A stretch of 16,121 bases of DNA from an uncultured Traorella sp. GTDB taxonomy: Bacteria > Bacillota_I > Bacilli_A > Erysipelotrichales > Erysipelotrichaceae. Positions 7,847 to 13,831 of this stretch are shown piece by piece (position 1 is the first letter of the stretch; each line of letters starts with the position of its first letter). The notes beneath the pieces are model-generated. The model saw only the letters and a list, made by a program, of their open reading frames with translations. It ran no database searches and was not told where the DNA came from. Where the stretch lies: positions 1-16,121 of the forward strand of contig CAMEIZ010000019.1 of NCBI GenBank assembly GCA_945919165.1, written 5' to 3'. A program made the translations under genes and the position numbers.

Positions 7847-8806
7847 ATGCAAAAATTCGAACGTGCACATTTTGAAGTAAAAGAGTTTGTTGACTCAGAG
7901 AATTATGGAAAATTCGTGATTGAACCATTAGAAAGAGGCTTTGGCCAGACTATTGGGAATGCACTAAGACGTGTATTGATCTCCTCTTTACCGGGAGCTG
8001 CCGTATTTTCAATTAAGGTTGACGGAATTTATCATGAATTCACAGCTATTCCGGGTGTGAAGGAAGATGTAACGGCAATTATTTTAAGCATCAAGACTCT
8101 GATTATGGATATTGTTGATGATGAAGTATATACATTGCGTATTTCTAAAAAAGGTCCAGGTGTTGTTACAGCAGGAGATATTGTAACTCCAGAAGGAGTT
8201 ACAATCCTGAATAAAGACTTGGTAATTTGTACTTTGGAAGAGGATGGAGTTCTTGAAATGGAGCTTCAGGCACGCAAAGGACGCGGTTATGTAAATGCTG
8301 ATTTGAATAAACAGATGTATCAGACACAAAACCAGCCTTTAGGCACAATCTATACTGACTCTATTTATACACCAATCGAAAGAGTATCATATTCTGTTGA
8401 ACCAACTCGTGTTGGACAGAATGCTAAGTACGATAAAATTATTTTTGAGGTTTGGACAAATGGTTCAATTACACCTCAGGAATCAATTGCATTGGGTGCT
8501 AAAATATTAATTGACCACTTAGAATTATTAACAAACGTACATGAAGCTGTTAATGACTATGAATCAGTCATGAAAGAAGCTCAGGGAGATCCTGTCAATA
8601 AGGGTCTTGTTATGATGATTGAAGACTTAGACTTATCTGTCCGCAGCTATAATTGCTTGAAACGTGCTGGAATTCAGACCGTTGAAGAGTTAACAATGAA
8701 GACTGAAGACGAAATGATGAGAGTTAGAAATTTAGGTAAGAAATCATTAAAAGAAGTTAAAGATAAGATTTATGATCTTGGATTAACATTCAAAGGTTTT
8801 GAATAA
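7847..8806 (+). CDS. rpoA: DNA-directed RNA polymerase subunit alpha
   Basis: Encodes a 319-residue alpha subunit that nucleates RNA polymerase assembly and, through its C-terminal domain, contacts UP elements and activators. The N-terminal dimerisation domain (about 1-230) contains FVIEPLERGFGQTIGNALRRVLISSLPG, split over residues 24-51. The C-terminal domain (about 250-319) contains LDLSVRSYNCLKRAGIQTVEEL and the RNLGKKSLKEV helix. The length is slightly above the B. subtilis protein. GAGGAGG (7833-7839) sets the start. Confidence 0.97.
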   Translation: MQKFERAHFEVKEFVDSENYGKFVIEPLERGFGQTIGNALRRVLISSLPGAAVFSIKVDGIYHEFTAIPGVKEDVTAIILSIKTLIMDIVDDEVYTLRISKKGPGVVTAGDIVTPEGVTILNKDLVICTLEEDGVLEMELQARKGRGYVNADLNKQMYQTQNQPLGTIYTDSIYTPIERVSYSVEPTRVGQNAKYDKIIFEVWTNGSITPQESIALGAKILIDHLELLTNVHEAVNDYESVMKEAQGDPVNKGLVMMIEDLDLSVRSYNCLKRAGIQTVEELTMKTEDEMMRVRNLGKKSLKEVKDKIYDLGLTFKGFE

Positions 8807-8829
8807 TGGTGTAAAGGAGGATAAAAGAT

Positions 8830-9195
8830 ATGTGGAATCGTAGATTTGGACGTACTGCTGATCACCGTAAAGCTATGTTTAGAAACATGGCTACTAGTGT
8901 GATTGCACATGGTTCTATTGAAACTACTGAAATGAAGGCAAAAGAGCTTCGCAGTGTTGTTGACGAACGGGTAACACTTGCAAAACGTGGAGATCTTCAT
9001 GCTCGTCGTCAGGCTGCCAGCTATATCCGTGATGTAGTGGTTGACGAAAAAACTGGTACGACTGCATTACAGAAGTTATTTAACGAAATTGGTCCTAAAT
9101 ATGCTGACCGTAACGGTGGTTACACAACAGTTATTAAGACTGGTAACCGTCGTGGAGATTGTGCCCCAATGGCCATCTTAAAATTTGTTGACTAA
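8830..9195 (+). CDS. rplQ: 50S ribosomal protein L17
   Basis: Encodes a 121-residue L17, a 23S rRNA-binding protein near the tunnel exit. RTADHRKAMFRNM, the ETTEMKAKELRSVVDE motif and LAKRGDLHARRQAASYI identify it. AAAGGAGG sits ten bases before the ATG. It is the last gene of the ribosomal cluster, and the terminator at 9218-9248 closes the transcript. The ecf transporter, truA, rplM and rpsI genes that follow rplQ in B. subtilis are not here. Confidence 0.97.
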   Translation: MWNRRFGRTADHRKAMFRNMATSVIAHGSIETTEMKAKELRSVVDERVTLAKRGDLHARRQAASYIRDVVVDEKTGTTALQKLFNEIGPKYADRNGGYTTVIKTGNRRGDCAPMAILKFVD

Positions 9196-9217
9196 GATTT
9201 TACAATAGTTGTACATG

Positions 9218-9248
9218 CGAAGAAGATAATTATCTTCTTCGTTTTTTT
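9218..9248 (+). terminator. Intrinsic terminator of the ribosomal protein operon
   Basis: A perfect 24-base palindrome (9218-9241, half-site CGAAGAAGATAA) is followed directly by seven T residues (9242-9248). It lies 22 bases after the rplQ stop and is the clear end of the ribosomal transcript. Confidence 0.92.
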
Positions 9249-9258
9249 ATATGTAGTA

Positions 9259-9287
9259 TATGCAGCAACATTTGTAAATGATAAAAT
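9259..9287 (+). promoter_or_regulatory. Candidate extended -10 promoter for the C-N hydrolase gene
   Basis: TGATAAAAT (9279-9287) is an extended -10 element, and TATGCA (9259-9264), a weak -35, lies 17 bases before the hexamer. The predicted start of transcription is near 9294, giving a leader of only about 11 bases that consists of GAGG plus a spacer. Support is by pattern only. Confidence 0.5.
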
Positions 9288-9304
9288 AGTAAAGAGGAAA
9301 AATT

Positions 9305-10189
9305 ATGAAATCTTTAAAAATTGCGTTATTACAAATAGCACCAGGTCATACTTTAAAAGAAAATTTAGAAAAAGGAATAAAATACTGTAAAAAAGCTAAA
9401 GAATTAGGAGCTGATATTACTCTATTTCCAGAAATGTGGAGCAATGGATATAATATATATCATCAGCCTGTTGATAAATGGAAAAAAGAAGCAATATCTG
9501 CAAACAGCATGTTTATACAACAATTTAAAGAATCAGCCAAAGAACTTAATATGGCTATTGGGATAACATTCCTTGAAGAATATGAGAACAATCCACGTAA
9601 TTCAATTGCTCTTATTGATCGAATGGGCGAATGCAAGTTTATTTATGCCAAGGTTCATACTTGTGATTTTGATGTTGAGCGAAATTTGACACCAGGTGAT
9701 GATTTTTTTGTCACAGATTTAAATACCGCAAACGGAATAATCAAAGTTGGAGCGATGATTTGTTTTGATCGTGAGTTTCCTGAAAGCGCAAGAATTTTAA
9801 TGTTGAAAGGTGCAGAATTGATTCTCGTTCCGAATGCATGTCCAATGGAGATTAATCGTCTTTCACAGCTGCGTGCGAGAGCTTATGAGAATATGGTTGC
9901 AATCGCAACCTGTAACTATCCAGAAACAGTACCTGATTGTAATGGCGGATCCAGTGTATTTGATGGAGTTGCATATGTTGAGGAATTATCAGATTCAAGA
10001 GATACCTGTATTTTATTAGCTGATAAGAATGAAGGAATTCAGCTAGCAGAACTAAATGTTGAACAACTCAGAAATTATCGTCAAAATGAAGTACACGGCA
10101 ACGCGTATCGGCATCCTAAAAAATATACATTACTAACAGAAACAAAAATTGAATATCCTTTTATCAGAAAAAGCTATCGCAATGAATAG
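9305..10189 (+). CDS. Nitrilase-superfamily carbon-nitrogen hydrolase
   Basis: Encodes a 294-residue cytoplasmic C-N hydrolase that would cleave an amide, carbamoyl or nitrile substrate through a cysteine thioester. The Glu-Lys-Cys triad is visible: E43 in LFPEMW, K116 in YAKVHT and C153 in MICFDREFPE. The alpha-beta-beta-alpha fold order and the VPNACP segment after the catalytic cysteine also fit. It resembles the N-carbamoyl-amine/amino-acid amidohydrolase branch, but the substrate cannot be assigned. AAAGAGG (9291-9297) sets the start. It stands alone between the ribosomal operon terminator and a separately promoted ATPase gene, so context gives no pathway. It is more AT-rich in feel than the ribosomal genes, as expected for a weakly expressed gene. 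Confidence 0.88.
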   Translation: MKSLKIALLQIAPGHTLKENLEKGIKYCKKAKELGADITLFPEMWSNGYNIYHQPVDKWKKEAISANSMFIQQFKESAKELNMAIGITFLEEYENNPRNSIALIDRMGECKFIYAKVHTCDFDVERNLTPGDDFFVTDLNTANGIIKVGAMICFDREFPESARILMLKGAELILVPNACPMEINRLSQLRARAYENMVAIATCNYPETVPDCNGGSSVFDGVAYVEELSDSRDTCILLADKNEGIQLAELNVEQLRNYRQNEVHGNAYRHPKKYTLLTETKIEYPFIRKSYRNE

Positions 10190-10207
10190 GTTTTCATTCT
10201 TACACTT

Positions 10208-10236
10208 TTGACATATTTCCTGGGAAAACTTGAAAT
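10208..10236 (+). promoter_or_regulatory. Candidate promoter for the P-type ATPase gene
   Basis: A consensus -35 TTGACA (10208-10213) is followed after 17 bases by TGAAAT (10231-10236), a four-of-six match to TATAAT. Transcription would begin near 10243, which argues that translation starts at the ATG at 10278 rather than at 10230 or 10245. Confidence 0.55.
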
Positions 10237-10277
10237 TTAAAATAATGGATAATACAATAAAATCAGCAGGTGACTTT

Positions 10278-12587
10278 ATGGAAAGATATCAAAGTAAACT
10301 TGATCAGGGATTAACAAAACAACAGGTTGATGAAAGAATCAAGAAAGGTCAAGTAAATCTAGTAAGCAGTGATGAAACAAAATCTTATAAACAAATATTC
10401 AAAGATAACGTTTTGACTCTTTTTAATTTCATAAATATTTTTATAGCTATTTTAATTATTTTTACGGGTTCCTATAAAAATCTGATGTTTTTAGGAGTTG
10501 TGTTCTCGAATATTATTATTGGTACATTTCAAGAAATTCGTTCTAAAAGAACATTGGATAAAATATCTCTCATACACACAATGAAAGTAACTGCTATTCG
10601 AGATGGAAAAGATGTACAAATTGGAATGAATGAAATTGTTCTTGATGATTTATTAAGAATTAAAACTGGAAATCAGATTGTCAGTGATTCTATCTTAAGA
10701 GAAGGAATGCTGGAAGTAGATGAATCTTTATTAACAGGAGAAAGTGATGCCGTAATAAAACAGCCAAATGATTATCTGTATTCAGGAAGCTTTGTTGTCG
10801 GAGGTTGCGGTATCATCCAGGTAGATCAAGTTGGTGAGGATAATTATGCAGCTCAAATGGTCAAAGATGCGAAGAAGTTTACAAAATATCCTTCGGAATT
10901 AAGAGATACACTGAATAAGATTATCAAATATATTGGAATTGCGATCATTCCATTGGGCATAATTTTGTTTCTAAAACAATATTTTTTGTTGAATAATTCA
11001 ATTAATGAAGCTATTCTGAGTGTCAGTGCTGCACTGATCGGTATGATTCCAGAAGGACTAGTCATCTTGACTAGTATTGCACTAGCAGTGGGAGTTATCC
11101 ACTTGGCTAAGGACAGAACTTTGGTTCAGGAATTATATTGTATTGAAACACTGGCACGTGTTGATGTTTTATGTTTGGACAAAACAGGAACTATCACGGA
11201 AGGTAATATGCAAGTAGATGGTTATGAAAGTATAGATGATTCCTTTATTGAAATTATGGGTAACCTGATGCATGATTTAAAAGATGAAAATCCAACAATA
11301 AATGCGTTAAAAGAGTATTTTCAAAAAAGCAATTCTTTTGAGCTGATTCAAGAAATCCCATTTAATTCATCAAAAAAATACAGTGGCTGCAAATATAAAG
11401 AAGGAATTTATTGTATGGGTGCCTATAGCTTTATGACGAAGGATTTGAACATAAATCGAATTAAAGAAATTGAAGAAGCATCATCAAAAGGGTATCGTGT
11501 CATAACCGTGATGAAAACAGACAGCAATGATCCTGAATTAAATCATCTAAGCTTTATAGGAAATATATTCTTAGTAGATAAGATAAGAGAAAATGCGAAA
11601 GAAACTCTTGATTATTTTAAAAAACAAGGTGTAGAGATTAAAATTATCAGTGGTGATCATCCAATAACAGTATCTAATATTGCCAGACGTGTGGGAATGG
11701 AAAATGCAGATCATTATATTGATACCTCATCTTTAACAGATGATGAACTGATTCAGGCTGCTAATGAATATGCAATATTTGGTCGAGTAACTCCTAAACA
11801 GAAAAAACTGATTATTGAATCTTTGAAAGATCAGGGACATTGTGTGGGTATGAGTGGAGATGGTGTTAATGATGTTTTAGCATTCAAACAAGCTGATGTC
11901 AGTATTGCAATGGCAAGCGGCAGTGATATTGCGAAGTCAAGTGCGAATCTGGTACTGCTTGATTCTAATTTTGATGCTTTGCCGGAAGTATTATATGAAG
12001 GAAGAAGGATCATTAATAATATTCAACGAGTGGCAACCTTGTTTCTTACAAAGACTATTTTTTCATCGCTATTAACGATATGGACAATGATTATGCCATT
12101 TGAATATCCATTTATCCCGATTCATTTAACTTTTGTATCTTCATTTACAATTGGGATACCGGCATTTTTTATGGCACTGGAACCCAATTATCAACGAGTG
12201 GAAAACAAATTTCTTGAAAATGTCATAAAAGTGTCTCTGCCAGCGGCACTTAGTGCCTTAATAAGCATTATCACCATTTATGCGATGGCATCAGTTATGC
12301 ATTATTCATCTGAAATTATCACACAGCTTTCACTCATTACGATTGCTATGAATGGTTGTCTTGTCTTAACTAAGGTATCTCATCCATTTTCAATACTGAG
12401 AAGAGTGATTCTTGCTTTCTCATATGTCTGTATTATAGGTGGTTTGTTTTTTGCTGAAAGAATACTCAGTATTCCACCTGTGATTATAGGTGATATCTTT
12501 ATTGAGATAATTTTGATTGCTCTTATTTTAATTACAGGTTCAAAATTTTTCGGAGAGCTTATTGAAAAAATTTATGAAAAAGTTTGA
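10278..12587 (+). CDS. P-type cation-transporting ATPase (PEGL-motif, CtpE-like)
   Basis: Encodes a membrane cation pump of 769 residues from the ATG at 10278. Numbering from that start, the actuator TGES is at 153-156, the M4 ion-site motif PEGL at 258-261, the phosphorylated aspartate D301 in DKTGT, SGDHP near 456-460 and the hinge GDGVND at 526-531. Two hydrophobic hairpins precede the P-domain and about six segments follow it. The N-domain is short and has MGA where many relatives have KGA. PEGL and the overall layout suggest a P2-like or CtpE-like pump for Ca2+ or another divalent cation such as Mn2+; the ion is not determined. The start is supported by AGGTGA just upstream (10268-10273) and by the promoter; ATG 10245 and TTG 10230 are alternatives. 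No heavy-metal-binding N-terminal domain is present. Confidence 0.88.
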   Translation: MERYQSKLDQGLTKQQVDERIKKGQVNLVSSDETKSYKQIFKDNVLTLFNFINIFIAILIIFTGSYKNLMFLGVVFSNIIIGTFQEIRSKRTLDKISLIHTMKVTAIRDGKDVQIGMNEIVLDDLLRIKTGNQIVSDSILREGMLEVDESLLTGESDAVIKQPNDYLYSGSFVVGGCGIIQVDQVGEDNYAAQMVKDAKKFTKYPSELRDTLNKIIKYIGIAIIPLGIILFLKQYFLLNNSINEAILSVSAALIGMIPEGLVILTSIALAVGVIHLAKDRTLVQELYCIETLARVDVLCLDKTGTITEGNMQVDGYESIDDSFIEIMGNLMHDLKDENPTINALKEYFQKSNSFELIQEIPFNSSKKYSGCKYKEGIYCMGAYSFMTKDLNINRIKEIEEASSKGYRVITVMKTDSNDPELNHLSFIGNIFLVDKIRENAKETLDYFKKQGVEIKIISGDHPITVSNIARRVGMENADHYIDTSSLTDDELIQAANEYAIFGRVTPKQKKLIIESLKDQGHCVGMSGDGVNDVLAFKQADVSIAMASGSDIAKSSANLVLLDSNFDALPEVLYEGRRIINNIQRVATLFLTKTIFSSLLTIWTMIMPFEYPFIPIHLTFVSSFTIGIPAFFMALEPNYQRVENKFLENVIKVSLPAALSALISIITIYAMASVMHYSSEIITQLSLITIAMNGCLVLTKVSHPFSILRRVILAFSYVCIIGGLFFAERILSIPPVIIGDIFIEIILIALILITGSKFFGELIEKIYEKV

Positions 12588-12611
12588 TTCAAAGATGACG
12601 TTATGATTTCT

Positions 12612-12640
12612 TTGGCGAATAAATTGGAATGTGTTATAAT
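12612..12640 (+). promoter_or_regulatory. Extended -10 promoter of the methyltransferase gene
   Basis: TTGGCG (12612-12617), a 17-base spacer and TATAAT (12635-12640) preceded by TGT (12632-12634) make a strong sigma-A-type promoter. Only six bases separate TATAAT from the ATG at 12647, so the predicted transcription start falls on or next to the start codon. Confidence 0.8.
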
Positions 12641-12646
12641 AGTTCC

Positions 12647-13246
12647 ATGAAAGAATTTATTGAAGAAATGGAAAAATATGCACAAGAATATGATATTCCG
12701 ATTATGCAGAAAGAAGGCATTGAGTTTTTTCAGAAACTGATCGTAGAAAATCATATTCAAAGCATACTAGAAATAGGAAGTGCTATTGGTTATAGTGCGA
12801 TTCAATTGGCTAGATTAGATAAAGCGATTCATATCGTTACAATTGAAAGAGATCAAGAACGTTATGATAAAGCTGTGGAAAATATCCACAAGTGTTCATT
12901 GGAATCGCAAATCAGCATTTTTCATGAAGATGCCTTAGAATTTGAATGTGATGAATTATTTGATTGTATTTTTATTGACGCGGCTAAAGCGCAATATATT
13001 CGTTTCTTTGAACGGTTTGAGAAGAATTTAAAAGAAAATGGAGTGATTGTCAGCGATAATTTGAGTTTCCATGGTTATGTGGAAAATCCTCAAAAAGAAA
13101 TGTCAAGGAATCTGCGACAGCTAGTTCGTAAAATTCAAAAATATATTGACTACTTAAAAGAAAATGACAATTACGAAACTTTGTTCATAAACAAAGGAGA
13201 TGGCATTGCGATCAGTAGAAAAAAATCATCTGTCGTGATAAAATAG
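12647..13246 (+). CDS. trmR: SAM-dependent O-methyltransferase, TrmR/YrrM-like
   Basis: Encodes a 199-residue class I methyltransferase. The SAM-binding loop LEIGSAIGYSA is at 41-51, an acidic residue ending strand 2 at E68, and the metal-site residues D111 (FIDAAKAQY), D137 and N138 (SDNLSFHG) follow the cation-dependent O-methyltransferase pattern. The segment KYAQEYDIPIMQKEGIEF (10-27) resembles B. subtilis YrrM (TrmR), which methylates 5-hydroxyuridine at the tRNA wobble position; that specific function is inferred. The start MKEF at 12647 is about 20 residues shorter than YrrM. The alternative ATG at 12629 would sit upstream of the promoter's own -10 box, so it is rejected. No Shine-Dalgarno precedes the ATG, and the mRNA is predicted to be leaderless. 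The next gene follows after 20 bases and is probably co-transcribed. Confidence 0.82.
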   Translation: MKEFIEEMEKYAQEYDIPIMQKEGIEFFQKLIVENHIQSILEIGSAIGYSAIQLARLDKAIHIVTIERDQERYDKAVENIHKCSLESQISIFHEDALEFECDELFDCIFIDAAKAQYIRFFERFEKNLKENGVIVSDNLSFHGYVENPQKEMSRNLRQLVRKIQKYIDYLKENDNYETLFINKGDGIAISRKKSSVVIK

Positions 13247-13266
13247 AAAAAGAAAGTGGTGAGTTT

Positions 13267-13779
13267 ATGAAAAAAACAGTTACAGCTCTTGTTGTATTAG
13301 CGGGAATTGCTGCTGCCGTAGCCTACAAGCTGAAAAAAGATGAAAAGGATCTATTAGATCAGAAATTAGAGATGCTTTCATCTTCAGATCCATTACATGA
13401 GGAAACTTCACAGCCAGAAGAAAAAGAAGTTGAAGAAACTCAGGAGAATGAGATGAATGATGAAGTAAAGAAACAGCTTGAATTGCAAAGTGATGAAGTG
13501 ATTGATAAGCTGAAAAACGAAGATGACCAGGTTGATGAAGAGCGTCCTATCCAACATTTTATTGATTTTAAGAATCAGGAAGATCTTGAAGGATTTAAAG
13601 CCAAGGTTATTGAAAAGGGTTATGTTGTAACTCAAGGAGAAAATGATCTTCAGTTAAGTGTGCTTCATATTGCTCCGATTAAGCGAGCTGAGCTATTGGT
13701 GAATGTGTATTATTTAGCGAATCAGGCATATAAGTATCATGGAACCTATCAGGGATGGCAGTCAAGAAAAGTATTGTAG
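13267..13779 (+). CDS. Membrane-anchored acidic protein with RraB-like C-terminal domain
   Basis: Encodes 170 residues. A hydrophobic N-terminal segment (about 4-20, TVTALVVLAGIAAAVAY) with KK before it and KLKK after it predicts a single membrane anchor. Residues 21-92 form a strongly acidic, low-complexity linker rich in E, D and Q. Residues 95-170 (HFIDFKNQEDLEGFKAKVIE, then a beta strand, a helix and YHGTYQGWQ) have the pattern of the RraB family, known in Proteobacteria as an inhibitor of RNase E. That match is by eye and moderate in strength. The family has no RNase E partner in most Bacillota, so the target would differ. AAAGTGGTGA gives the ribosome binding site. It is likely co-transcribed with the upstream methyltransferase and ends at its own terminator. 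Confidence 0.75.
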   Translation: MKKTVTALVVLAGIAAAVAYKLKKDEKDLLDQKLEMLSSSDPLHEETSQPEEKEVEETQENEMNDEVKKQLELQSDEVIDKLKNEDDQVDEERPIQHFIDFKNQEDLEGFKAKVIEKGYVVTQGENDLQLSVLHIAPIKRAELLVNVYYLANQAYKYHGTYQGWQSRKVL

Positions 13780-13808
13780 AAAAGAGTGAATAACTCTTTT
13801 TTCTTTTT
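13780..13808 (+). terminator. Intrinsic terminator after the RraB-like gene
   Basis: AAAAGAGT (13780-13787) pairs with ACTCTTTT (13793-13800) around the loop GAATA, followed by a T-rich tail interrupted by one C (13801-13808). It starts directly after the stop codon and separates the RraB-like gene from the GTPase gene. The T tract also occupies the -35 position of the downstream promoter. Confidence 0.8.
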
Positions 13809-13819
13809 GGTGAAACGTA

Positions 13820-13825
13820 TATAAT
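13820..13825 (+). promoter_or_regulatory. Candidate -10 box of the GTPase-NYN gene
   Basis: A perfect TATAAT ends six bases before the ATG at 13832, the same geometry as at 12635-12647. The -35 region is only the T tract of the preceding terminator, so promoter strength is uncertain. The nearest purine-rich GGTGA (13809-13813) is 18 bases from the ATG, too far for a normal ribosome binding site. Confidence 0.6.
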
Positions 13826-13831
13826 TGATTT

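Noticed and set aside
9834..10019. Short plus-strand frame inside the C-N hydrolase
   Set aside because: It lies wholly inside a gene with intact catalytic motifs in another frame.
11057..11075. Two ACTAGT copies close together in the ATPase gene
   Set aside because: They fall in the conserved PEGL/M4 coding region and are best explained by codon choice.
12629..12646. Upstream ATG for the TrmR-like gene
   Set aside because: The codons from 12629 contain the TATAAT box itself, so a transcript from that promoter would not include this ATG, and no Shine-Dalgarno precedes it.
13807..13812. TTGGTG as a -35 box for the GTPase gene
   Set aside because: It is only seven bases from TATAAT, far too close for a sigma-A promoter.
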